In this document: positions 15,045 to 23,032 of the stretch, one piece after another | Numbering within the stretch: the stretch's first letter is position 1 | Layout of the letters: every line of letters starts with the position of its first letter | Source: an uncultured Eubacterium sp. | Lineage (GTDB): Bacteria; Bacillota; Clostridia; Lachnospirales; Lachnospiraceae | Assembly: GCA_910577295.1 (NCBI GenBank) | Contig: CAJTLS010000010.1 | Location: 7,157-71,156 of the forward strand | Direction: 5' to 3' | Length of the DNA: 64,000 bases | Position numbers and translations under genes: made by a program | Notes under the pieces: generated by a model | The model's database searches: none | The model's input: only the letters and a program-made list of their open reading frames with translations | Told to the model about the DNA's origin: nothing

Positions 15045-17036
15045 TTAGTATCCGACGACAACTTCCTGCGTCAGCGAATAATCTTTTAGATTCCGCCCTG
15101 ACATTTTTTGTAACACCGCCAGCCGGAAAAACTGCGTGGGAAAATTCATCGTTCCCCGAACCTTTATATCATGTACACACAATCCTAACTGAAAGTCCTT
15201 ATAAGCATTTATTCTCATGTTTTGCTGAATTAAATCCATAACCCGATACAGTCGGATGTCCTGTCCGGTTGACGCCAAAAACAGTAACAGATATTCCTGA
15301 TAACCAAAGGAATGTTTTCCCTGTTTTTTCAGCTTTGAAGCCCGACCCACAATCGCATTGCGATTGATTTGGAAAACCTGTAAAAAATCGGTTGTTATCT
15401 GCGACGGTTTTTTCCAGACCGGAACCTCCTTTTGCTGCAGCAATCCCGCAATATCTACCATACTCTCGACAATGGCCCATGTAATGAGAATCAGCGTTTT
15501 TGTCAATGTAATCAACGGCTGCAGTCCGGTAAATCCAACTACCGCCACAGCGGCCGCCTGCGCTTCTGCCTTTTTGGCTTTATCCCGATACAGCGCCGCG
15601 GTATTTACTACCGTCCGTATTAGCAAAATACGATTTAGAACAGATTTTAAGTTATCTTCATCTGAACCTTTGCCTGCGACCACATATTCTAATCCGTAAT
15701 CCAACGCCTGCTTCCATTCCGTCATCCGATTCACAAAACTTCCGAACTTTTTTTGAATGTAACTGTCCAGACAAAATTCATCCAGCGCATATTCGCCCAT
15801 ATCGCCTAATACCCCGCTTAACCCTACTGTATCCGTGTCTGCAAAATCTTTAATGCGGCTGTTATAGTCCTCGCTTTCTTCATTGCAGTCATAAGATCTG
15901 GCAAACATGTCGGGATTCGCTATCGACTTCGTGGATAAATCTTTCGGGTCGGCACAGACAAGATTGAGAATCCCTTTTCCCCAGCTTCCTTTTAAGGCAT
16001 CTTTCGGACTATCTGCACCGCCGCTCTCCTGCACGCCCGTATAATCAAACGCAATCGATGTCGTATCGTAATCCTGCCAGAGGCGTTCCAAATCCTCCCT
16101 GCATTCTTCGACAGATGCTTTTTGTAATAATTGTTCGGTTTGTTCCAATATGGATAGGTTTGCCTGCAGGCACGGCAGCGCCGCCAATATTTTCTGTATG
16201 CCGTTTTCCTCTCTTTGCTGTACAGAAATGGCAGAAGAGTACGCTGCCTGAAGCTCCTTTCCCTTTTCTATCGCTTTTTCTGTAATTTGCTTTACTCTAC
16301 TGATTTTTACTAAGAAATCCGTCTTGCCCGTTATCTTCCATGTACGCGTGCGTTCATCCACCTGCGGCTTCATCTTTTCCCATACAGCAGACTCTGTCAC
16401 TGAAAAATTCTGCCCTTTCTTTTCCCGTGTCGCAAAGCATTTCACAAAATCACTGCAACAAGAGACCTTACCGTTTGTAACGGAAATCCCGTCTACGAGC
16501 CGTATCAACTGCAGAAGCTGCCTGTCCATCTTTGCCGCCTCTTTCTCTTTTTCAACTGTCTCTTCCATCTTCTTTGCCTCTTCTTCGATATTTTGCAATT
16601 GAGAAGACTTTCCAAGTAGCTTATCGAGACTTTCTTTTGTCACCTCGCGACCCATATAATCAGTAATCTCCTGCCGCAGCGCCGCCGCTTTGTTGTCACC
16701 GCAATATGTTTTGTCGATAACGTCAAGAGACGTCAAATGTCCCGCCAGAAAGTCTTTATTTCCCCTTGCGGCAGCCTCTGTAGTATCGCCTATATATTTT
16801 GCCATTACATCCGTATAGGGAGTTCCCCCACTCTCAATAAAAAACAGTCCATACTGCTCATAAAGAGGGCGGCTGTATTCTGTCAAAAGCCCCTCCGCCG
16901 CTGTCTGCAGCGTGCGCAGCACATGATTTTTGCAGACAGTATAACGCGCTGTTTCCACAAGCGTTCCCAACAGGGCAAAAATGAGTATTGCCATCAGGGA
17001 TAAAAACACGGTTATACTGCCTCTTAAACTATGCAA
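15045..17036 (-). CDS. DUF5702-family Tad locus protein
   Basis: About 663 residues. The N-terminus SLRGSITVFLSLMAILIFALLG has the G-S-I-T-V-F-L-S-L signature of DUF5702 proteins, TadE/TadG-related pseudopilins of clostridial Tad operons. The large exported part has helical and coiled segments (Lys/Glu-rich at about 160-185) and one further membrane segment near residues 520-545. TTG at 17036 is chosen because AGGG lies 7 nt upstream and it overlaps the pilin stop by 8 bp. A TTG at 17060 lacks a properly spaced site. Likely a minor or tip component of the Flp pilus (inference). Confidence 0.75.
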   Translation of the reverse strand: MHSLRGSITVFLSLMAILIFALLGTLVETARYTVCKNHVLRTLQTAAEGLLTEYSRPLYEQYGLFFIESGGTPYTDVMAKYIGDTTEAAARGNKDFLAGHLTSLDVIDKTYCGDNKAAALRQEITDYMGREVTKESLDKLLGKSSQLQNIEEEAKKMEETVEKEKEAAKMDRQLLQLIRLVDGISVTNGKVSCCSDFVKCFATREKKGQNFSVTESAVWEKMKPQVDERTRTWKITGKTDFLVKISRVKQITEKAIEKGKELQAAYSSAISVQQREENGIQKILAALPCLQANLSILEQTEQLLQKASVEECREDLERLWQDYDTTSIAFDYTGVQESGGADSPKDALKGSWGKGILNLVCADPKDLSTKSIANPDMFARSYDCNEESEDYNSRIKDFADTDTVGLSGVLGDMGEYALDEFCLDSYIQKKFGSFVNRMTEWKQALDYGLEYVVAGKGSDEDNLKSVLNRILLIRTVVNTAALYRDKAKKAEAQAAAVAVVGFTGLQPLITLTKTLILITWAIVESMVDIAGLLQQKEVPVWKKPSQITTDFLQVFQINRNAIVGRASKLKKQGKHSFGYQEYLLLFLASTGQDIRLYRVMDLIQQNMRINAYKDFQLGLCVHDIKVRGTMNFPTQFFRLAVLQKMSGRNLKDYSLTQEVVVGY

Positions 17037-17202
17037 GTATCTGCCCTGAATCTTTTTCAAAACTTCTAAAGGCTTTATTTACTACGGAAGTAATTTTCCC
17101 TTTAAATATTAAGACCAGAGCAATCAAAATAACTAAAATTAAAATAATTTCTACTACGCCTATCGCTGTTTCTTCACGCCAAAAATTTTGTAATTCTTTC
17201 AT
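17029..17202 (-). CDS. flp: Flp1-family type IVb major pilin
   Basis: A 57-residue pilin, easily missed because it is short. MKELQNFWREETAIGVVEIILILVI... has the Flp1 form: a hydrophilic leader, a Gly followed by V-V-E at +3 to +5, a 20-residue membrane helix, then the basic tail FKGKITSVVNKAF. Prepilin peptidase would cut after Gly15. AAGGAGGG lies 8 nt before the ATG and overlaps the tadC stop. This is the strongest ribosome binding site of the operon, as expected for the main pilus subunit. Confidence 0.88.
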   Translation of the reverse strand: MKELQNFWREETAIGVVEIILILVILIALVLIFKGKITSVVNKAFRSFEKDSGQILA

Positions 17203-17216
17203 TTTACATCCCTCCT

Positions 17217-18530
17217 TTACATTGTCATAAACGCAGGAACCATTATTATCGCCATAACGATTCCCAACATTAACATCATGGGAAATAACATTTTTGTTCC
17301 CGCTTTTTCACCGAGCTGCAACGCCCGTTCCTTTCTCTGTTCCAACGCCTCCATTGCCTCATTTTCCAATAAAGTCAATATGCCATCCGCTCCTTTCTTT
17401 AAATTTTGCGTCATCACCGTGGAAAACCGGAGATAGGGAAGAAGACGGCACCGCCTGCCGAACCCCTCCAGCGCCTTTGTCTCCGACACCCCGTCTTTCA
17501 TTTCCTGCGCCATAACACACATCTCCTCGTAGACATACCGCTTCCTCCCGCCCGCCGCCCTTTCCCTCTCATATTCGTCTGTCAAACGCTCCACCACTTT
17601 CCGCAGCGTCAGTCCTGCCCCGAGAAGAAGCATAAACCGGTTTACCAAACCCGAATGCTCCATAAGAAGCTCCTCCTCCCTGTCTGCCATTTCTTTCTTT
17701 TCCTGCCGGCGCCATATTACAGGAAGCAGTATAATAAATCCCAACACCAGATAAACCAACAAAAAACTTTTTTCTTCCCGTTCCATGCCATAGTGGAGAC
17801 TGATATCCCCAATTTTTTCAGGGAGGGTAATCGCTTTTTCTTCTTTGTTCTCTTCTCCTGCTTTCAGCAAAACTTTTTTTACTTTGCGAATCGACAATTC
17901 TTCGCTTGTGTACTCTTTGGGAAGCAGATGAACCGGATAATAAAAAGTTTCTTTCCAGTTTTTCCAAGACGCCTTTGCCATCAGCTCCGTATCCACCCCC
18001 TCTTGCGGTATTTTTTCATAGAGAAGTTCGCCTTCCTCCGTCAGATACGCCCCATCCGCTACCCATTGAATCTTGATATCCGTATCTGGTACGCTTTTTG
18101 GTAAAACAAGATTTTGACTTACCTTTTTTAACGACTGGTTGCCGCCTGCTAACCGACTTTCTACATACTTCCCTGTCCGCTCTGTCAGTTCCTCCCTCTC
18201 TTTCTTTGTAAATTGTCTGGACTTTACCGGAAGCGTTATCTTTTGCTGCCAGTTTGCAGATTTTGACTGCCCCTCGACAAATATCTCCATGTCCGTATCC
18301 TCTTCCTGCCTCGCCAACTGATTGCCGGATAATGGCGGTTCTGCCGTCTTTTGAAAACTGCAGTAGAGAAAAGAAGCGACAAGGCAGAGCAGTAAAAACA
18401 GTAACAATTGTATGCGCTTTTTCCAGACGGAGTGAAAAATCTGCTCCGCATTCTCTCTTACATGAACACGCGCCATATAGTCGCCCGATTGCATATACCT
18501 TATAAATATTTTCCTGTATTTTTCTTTCAC
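17217..18530 (-). CDS. tadC: TadC-like pilus platform protein with large insert
   Basis: A 437-residue type II secretion F-like membrane protein. The C-terminal part (about 270-437) has the GspF/TadC fold: LVNRFMLLLGAGLTLRKVVERL, YLRFSTVMTQNLKKGA and final membrane helices ending in VPAFMTM. Unlike normal TadC (about 300 residues), it has an N-terminal membrane helix (about 41-58) and about 200 extracytoplasmic residues (60-265). It probably forms the inner-membrane platform with TadB. GTG start with AGGAGG. The insert is seen only as sequence; its role is unknown. Confidence 0.8.
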   Translation of the reverse strand: MKEKYRKIFIRYMQSGDYMARVHVRENAEQIFHSVWKKRIQLLLFLLLCLVASFLYCSFQKTAEPPLSGNQLARQEEDTDMEIFVEGQSKSANWQQKITLPVKSRQFTKKEREELTERTGKYVESRLAGGNQSLKKVSQNLVLPKSVPDTDIKIQWVADGAYLTEEGELLYEKIPQEGVDTELMAKASWKNWKETFYYPVHLLPKEYTSEELSIRKVKKVLLKAGEENKEEKAITLPEKIGDISLHYGMEREEKSFLLVYLVLGFIILLPVIWRRQEKKEMADREEELLMEHSGLVNRFMLLLGAGLTLRKVVERLTDEYERERAAGGRKRYVYEEMCVMAQEMKDGVSETKALEGFGRRCRLLPYLRFSTVMTQNLKKGADGILTLLENEAMEALEQRKERALQLGEKAGTKMLFPMMLMLGIVMAIIMVPAFMTM

Positions 18531-18539
18531 ATTATCCTC

Positions 18540-19283
18540 CTAACATCTGATATTCATAATGCGCCGAATCCATATTACACCCGCCAGATAAATGAGCAGG
18601 GCGGCGCTCATAAAAATTACTCCCATTGGATTGCCATAGAGCGGAGATAAAAAGTCGGGAGAACCGATTTGCAAATAAAGAATAATGCATAAGGGAATCA
18701 CCATCATACAAATTGCTTCCATCTTTTTACCTGCAATCATCGTCTGAATTTCTCTCTGGATCTCTATCTTCTCCGCTATGTTATCTGCCGTTCTTTTCAT
18801 AATGCGGACGAGATTCCCGCCGCTTCGGCGCGCTGTTGCATAAATCTGTGCAAATGTCACGATATCTTCAACGCCGCTCCGTCTCCCCAAATCCAGCAAA
18901 AGCTCATCTAACGTATGTTGCAATTGGAGTTTTTTCCTGATTTCAGACAATTCCCGAAGCATTTCCGTCTCCCCGCCCTGCAACAGCAGCATATCATGGT
19001 AAGCTTCCGTTATTGCATTTTCCATGGAATAACCTGCTGCTAAAGCGGCAATCATGCTTTCCATAGCATCTTTAAACTCCACCATAAGCGACCATTTCTG
19101 ACGCTCTGCTAATACCTGTTTCCGATATTTCGGATAAAGCGCCCCGCCAGCCAATCCAGTGGCAAGGCACAAAAGCCAATTGTGATAGAAAAGGTAGCTT
19201 AGCACAACGCCCGCCGCCATTCCGATCAAACTGTTCTGGATCCGTTCTCTCCACGTATACCGATAAATATTGTAATCTTTCAC
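18540..19283 (-). CDS. tadB: TadB-like pilus platform protein
   Basis: A 247-residue inner-membrane protein of the type II secretion F superfamily. Membrane helices lie near residues 17-50 and 190-240. The cytoplasmic core has the motif ESMIAALAAGYSMENAITEAY and ATARRSGGNLVRIMKRTADNI, both typical of TadB/GspF. GTG start with GAGAGG upstream. It overlaps tadA by 4 bp, so the two are coupled. Confidence 0.9.
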   Translation of the reverse strand: MKDYNIYRYTWRERIQNSLIGMAAGVVLSYLFYHNWLLCLATGLAGGALYPKYRKQVLAERQKWSLMVEFKDAMESMIAALAAGYSMENAITEAYHDMLLLQGGETEMLRELSEIRKKLQLQHTLDELLLDLGRRSGVEDIVTFAQIYATARRSGGNLVRIMKRTADNIAEKIEIQREIQTMIAGKKMEAICMMVIPLCIILYLQIGSPDFLSPLYGNPMGVIFMSAALLIYLAGVIWIRRIMNIRC

Positions 19284-20539
19284 GTTCCTCTCATCTCCCC
19301 ACTTGTCAAATCAATTCCCGCCCTCTGGCATTTTTCTACCGACTGCAACTCCCTGTCCGTCTTTTCCAGTCTGCCTATTACTTTTCCGTTCCTCTCCCCC
19401 CGTTCACAAAACCGATACAGCGGCCGCAGGCATATTTTCCCATTTACCACATCACCAACTTCACTTACTTCCAGAACCTTTCGGGATTTATCCCGTAAGC
19501 GTCCCAGATGTACAACGATATCAATACCGGATGCAATCTGCTGCCGAATGGCCGCTAACGGAATGTCAAGCCCCATGAGAATAAGTGTCTCCAAGCGGTT
19601 CAACATATCCGCCGGACTGTTGGCATGTCCGGTAGAAAGGCTGCCGTCGTGCCCCGTATTCATTGCAGTCAAAAGGTCAATGGCCGCCGTATCCCGAATC
19701 TCTCCTACGATTATCCTGTCCGGCCGCATACGCAGCGCACTTTTGACCAAATCCCGAATTGTCACCTGATTCTTTCCCTCGACATTGGCATTTCTTGCCT
19801 CTAAACGGACGAGATTTTGTATGTTCTGAATTTGCAGTTCTGCCGAATCTTCTATTGTTATGACCCGTTCTGTTGACGGAATATAATTTGACAGAATATT
19901 TAAAAACGTCGTCTTCCCTGCGCCAGTTCCTCCCGATATAAAAATATTGTATTTCGCCTGCACGAGCTTTCGTAAAAATTCATCCACCTCTCCGGTCACT
20001 GCCCCGATACGGATAAGCTTTTCCATTGTCATTGCTTCCTTTGGAAACTTGCGGATTGTAATGACAGGCCCCTCTATCGCAATGGGAGGTACGACAATAT
20101 TGACGCGGGAACCATCTTCCAATCGGGCATCTAAAATCGGATTCGATTCATTGACGATGCGATTTCCAGATGAGGCAATTTGCTGCGCAATATCTTCAAG
20201 ACGCTGGCGGTTCTCAAACCGGTATCCTGTTTCTGTAAGCCTCCCCTCCTTTTCCACAAAAATATGATCCGAGCCATTTACCATGATTTCTGTCACCTCT
20301 TCATCATCCAGCAAATCCTGTAATACGTCCATTCGCCGCAAAGCATTGAACACCATATGGCGTAACTGCTTTTTCTCTTCCAGACGAAGATACCCGTCCT
20401 GCTGCATGCCCTGAATCTCTTCTTCAATAAGGGTAAGAAGCTCGTTATCCCCCAATTCCACTCCCACCGGCACTTTTTTAAGCACATTCTCTTTTAGCAG
20501 ACTACGTCTCTCCCTCAAAGCCCTCCAGACAGTACACAT
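19280..20539 (-). CDS. tadA: TadA/CpaF pilus assembly ATPase
   Basis: A 419-residue hexameric secretion ATPase that powers Flp pilus extension and retraction. Walker A GGTGAGKTT is at residues 203-211. The Asp box, RMRPDRIIVGEIRDTAA (Walker B region) and the His box HDGSLSTGHANSP follow. The N-terminal helical domain (1-130) and LDARLEDGSRVNIVVPP are typical of CpaF. AGGAGG lies 6 nt before the ATG. It overlaps the upstream TadZ-like gene by 38 bp. Confidence 0.97.
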   Translation of the reverse strand: MCTVWRALRERRSLLKENVLKKVPVGVELGDNELLTLIEEEIQGMQQDGYLRLEEKKQLRHMVFNALRRMDVLQDLLDDEEVTEIMVNGSDHIFVEKEGRLTETGYRFENRQRLEDIAQQIASSGNRIVNESNPILDARLEDGSRVNIVVPPIAIEGPVITIRKFPKEAMTMEKLIRIGAVTGEVDEFLRKLVQAKYNIFISGGTGAGKTTFLNILSNYIPSTERVITIEDSAELQIQNIQNLVRLEARNANVEGKNQVTIRDLVKSALRMRPDRIIVGEIRDTAAIDLLTAMNTGHDGSLSTGHANSPADMLNRLETLILMGLDIPLAAIRQQIASGIDIVVHLGRLRDKSRKVLEVSEVGDVVNGKICLRPLYRFCERGERNGKVIGRLEKTDRELQSVEKCQRAGIDLTSGEMRGT

Positions 20540-21554
20540 CCTCTTCCTCCTCTTGCTCCTGATAAAGTATCGCTTCTATCTTTGACATGAATTGCTTATT
20601 CTCTATCATTTCTTCCCACGACTCATCTATCATCATCGTTTCCCATTCCTGCCATTCCTCTGGCATCGCACATCGTTGGATTTGCCTTAGCAATTCTTCT
20701 CTCTTTTCCATCCGGCAGTACTGTTCCCATATATGAAAACGGATGTCGCCTAATATTCCTTTCTGGTTAAAAAGCAGGATTTTATCGCCAAGACTCAGTA
20801 AATCGAGCGTATGCTCTGTCAGGCAACCAAGCTCTACCACAATAGAATCATAACCGCAATCGCTCCGCAGACGGTGAAACATCTGCTGCCAGTCTTCTTT
20901 TGTGCTGTCAAGCAAATCTTTGTAGTGATGGAACGGCGGCAGTAAGTATGCTCTCCCCAGTGCTTTCCTCACCTCTTTTTCCCGTCGGATAAATTCCCTG
21001 TCTTCCGAGATAAATAACAGCTCCCCTGCTCCCGCCAGTTGAAAATCCGGTTTTTCACAAAGAGTTTCCCCAAACCATACTGGAAATTCCGTGAGATTTA
21101 CATACAGGCAGTTCCCTTGCAGGGCTAAGTACTGCGCCGCCATTACGGCTGCTGCTGTCAAACCAATGCCATCCGTTGAAAAAAGAAACCATATCCCCCC
21201 GCTGTGTGCCGCACTATCCGATAATGGCTCATGTGGCTTCTTTTCCTCGATTCCAAGTTTTGCAATCAATTCTCTGTACAGACTCTCCGCTTTCTGATAC
21301 TGATAAACACTTTTCCATTCATCACTGCGCTGTGCCGACAGATAAATGATTTCTCTTTTTTCTTCTTTTACCGCCATTTCCCTATCTGTCAAGACGACAA
21401 TTCTCTGTGTCTGCGTTCCTGCCCGATTCCAGAGCATTCTCTCATCGGTTACTAATTCCGGATGTAAAAAACTGTTTTTCTTTCCGAGCAGAAAGCGCAG
21501 CAATCGGCGTCCATAGTCCTCTTCCCTCACATATAAGAGTAAAATAACTTCCAA
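20502..21554 (-). CDS. TadZ/CpaE-like ATPase with degenerate P-loop
   Basis: A 350-residue protein in the normal position of TadZ/CpaE, the MinD/ParA-type factor that localises the pilus machine. The N-terminal receiver-like part (1-115) lacks a clear phospho-Asp. The ATPase-like part begins at about residue 124 (IWFLFSTDGIGLTAAAVMAAQ), where the usual G-K-T/S of the deviant Walker A is replaced by G-I-G-L-T. VNLTEF and YDSIVVELGCLTEHTLDLL retain the fold. It may not hydrolyse ATP. TTG start behind GGAGGTGG. Confidence 0.78.
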   Translation of the reverse strand: MEVILLLYVREEDYGRRLLRFLLGKKNSFLHPELVTDERMLWNRAGTQTQRIVVLTDREMAVKEEKREIIYLSAQRSDEWKSVYQYQKAESLYRELIAKLGIEEKKPHEPLSDSAAHSGGIWFLFSTDGIGLTAAAVMAAQYLALQGNCLYVNLTEFPVWFGETLCEKPDFQLAGAGELLFISEDREFIRREKEVRKALGRAYLLPPFHHYKDLLDSTKEDWQQMFHRLRSDCGYDSIVVELGCLTEHTLDLLSLGDKILLFNQKGILGDIRFHIWEQYCRMEKREELLRQIQRCAMPEEWQEWETMMIDESWEEMIENKQFMSKIEAILYQEQEEEEDVYCLEGFEGET

Positions 21555-21557
21555 GTG

Positions 21558-22082
21558 TCAACCACCTCCCTGATGACTGTACAGACACCATAATGTCGAT
21601 ATTGATATGGCAATTACAAATGGAATCACTCCCTCGTCGCCCTCCTGCTGCCAGTCGTAATAGGGTTCCGGACGACGGTTTTTCATACACTTAACGATAT
21701 AGCGCCAAAGTTTCAGAAAACGCTGTTTTCCATTGCGATACCGCAACATTTTAAAGACTGACATACCTGCACCGACAACGATGGCGCCTGCCATAATACG
21801 CAGCAGCATGGAAACCCCGACAAAACTCCCGATAACGGAAAGCAATTTACTATCACCGGCTCCGAGCATGCGGCAGCAATATAGTACATAACATAGAATA
21901 AATGGAATGATAATTCCTGAGAACCAAAGAACAAGGCCATAAAAACTTTGTTCTTCCCAATGTGTGATTAAACTGATAATAAGAGCGGCTCCACAAAGCG
22001 CATTCGGCACTTTGTACTGCCATAAATCAAAAAGAGAAGCTAATACGAGAACAGGAAACAGTATCCCGTATTCGAAAATCAA
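21558..22082 (-). CDS. A24-family prepilin peptidase, first in Tad operon
   Basis: About 174 residues with four or five membrane segments. Catalytic Asp residues are in ASLFDLWQYKVPN and in the GxGD motif GAGDSKLL. Compared with the second peptidase at 13692-14114, it has an extra basic cytoplasmic loop (KCMKNRRPEPYYD). TTG at 22082 (MIFEYGILFPVL...) is chosen because AAGGGG lies 6 nt upstream; the longer in-frame start at 22121 lies within the promoter region. It is the first gene behind the promoter at 22112-22140. Confidence 0.85.
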   Translation of the reverse strand: MIFEYGILFPVLVLASLFDLWQYKVPNALCGAALIISLITHWEEQSFYGLVLWFSGIIIPFILCYVLYCCRMLGAGDSKLLSVIGSFVGVSMLLRIMAGAIVVGAGMSVFKMLRYRNGKQRFLKLWRYIVKCMKNRRPEPYYDWQQEGDEGVIPFVIAISISTLWCLYSHQGGG

Positions 22083-22111
22083 TCTCACCCCTTTCGTGTG
22101 ATTTGAATAAC

Positions 22112-22140
22112 AAATTATCACAGCGGTATTTTTTTGTCAA
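22112..22140 (-). promoter_or_regulatory. probable Tad operon promoter
   Basis: On the minus strand, a perfect -35 TTGACA (22140-22135) is followed after 17 bp by TAATTT (22117-22112); the overlapping TGTGATAAT could act as an extended -10. It sits 30 bp before the TTG start of the first prepilin peptidase. Confidence 0.6.
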
Positions 22141-22280
22141 CAACTTTTTTTTGCGTATAACGCCACTTAAAATGAATAGTTTTGCCGCTTGAGACTATAC
22201 TTATAATAAACAGATTGCAATACAACTTTTTCCGCAAAAGCATTTAGGAGTTCGAGAAAAATTTGGGAATGGAGGTTTTT

Positions 22281-22487
22281 ATGAAACAAAAAAAAGACCC
22301 TGCCAGTTTGGCAAAAGCCAAACTAATGCAGGAAATAGAAGATTTACAACAGGCGCTGGAAACAGCCAATTCCAATTTTGAAAATGTCTGCGACCCCGAT
22401 TTGATTGATAGCTATATTTATGAAATAAACGCCTTATCGTTTCGCTACAAATACCTCTTACGCCAAGTGCAGGACAAACGTGCGTAA
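22281..22487 (+). CDS. DUF2508 family protein (YaaL-like)
   Basis: A 68-residue helical protein. The segment NFENVCDPDLIDSYIYEINAL followed by FRYKYLLRQV is the DUF2508 pattern seen in Bacillus YaaL, whose role is unknown. ATG at 22281 is chosen because GGAGG lies 5 nt upstream. A TATAAT at 22202-22207 may be its -10 box. It is transcribed away from the Tad operon and toward the convergent fliS. Confidence 0.8.
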   Translation: MKQKKDPASLAKAKLMQEIEDLQQALETANSNFENVCDPDLIDSYIYEINALSFRYKYLLRQVQDKRA

Positions 22488-22537
22488 CCCGCCAAAAAAA
22501 TTTTTAACAGCCTGACGGTACGATACATCACCACTTA

Positions 22538-23017
22538 CTAAGCCTGAAATCCACGGTTAGTATCTACTTCGACACCAATAGTTTCATTCAGAGTTCCCCG
22601 TCCATAAGTAAGACCGGCATAAATTGTCTGAACATTTTGCATAACCGCTTCCGAATCATCCTGTTTTGCCACTTCCTGAAACGACGGCAGCAATTTTTCA
22701 AATATGTCGGAAGCGTGGTCAAAAAGTTCCGGTTGGCGCATGGCTATCCCATGACACAATTCATGGTAGGCAAAGATATAGAGCTGGCGCAAATAGTGGG
22801 AAATTCCATATTGCATATCCAGACTGCCCATCAATTCGGTAATCAGACTGCGGGCGCGGGAGATTTCCAACCGCGCCTCTTCTATCTGCTCTTCTGCCAG
22901 ACAGCGTTTTCCCTCTGCAATACTCGCCAATACCGCCTCATAGATAACAACGACTAATTCACTCCGGTTTGCCTGCGTCACCCGTGCGGCAAACTCCTGT
23001 AATTTACTTTTCTCCAT
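22538..23017 (-). CDS. fliS: flagellar export chaperone FliS
   Basis: A 159-residue all-helical chaperone that caps the C-terminal helices of flagellin before export. LVVVIYEAVLASIAEGKRCL and the SRARSLITELMGSLDMQYG segment match FliS. It directly follows flagellin (15 bp gap) on the same strand, its natural client. The C-terminus is about 25 residues longer than in Bacillus FliS. GGGGGAGAG precedes the ATG. Confidence 0.9.
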   Translation of the reverse strand: MEKSKLQEFAARVTQANRSELVVVIYEAVLASIAEGKRCLAEEQIEEARLEISRARSLITELMGSLDMQYGISHYLRQLYIFAYHELCHGIAMRQPELFDHASDIFEKLLPSFQEVAKQDDSEAVMQNVQTIYAGLTYGRGTLNETIGVEVDTNRGFQA

Positions 23018-23032
23018 CCGGCTCTCCCCCTA

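Noticed and set aside
17406..18104. Long plus-strand frame antisense to tadC
   Set aside because: Rich in Phe, Pro and His without domains; typical shadow of a Lys/Glu-rich gene on the other strand.
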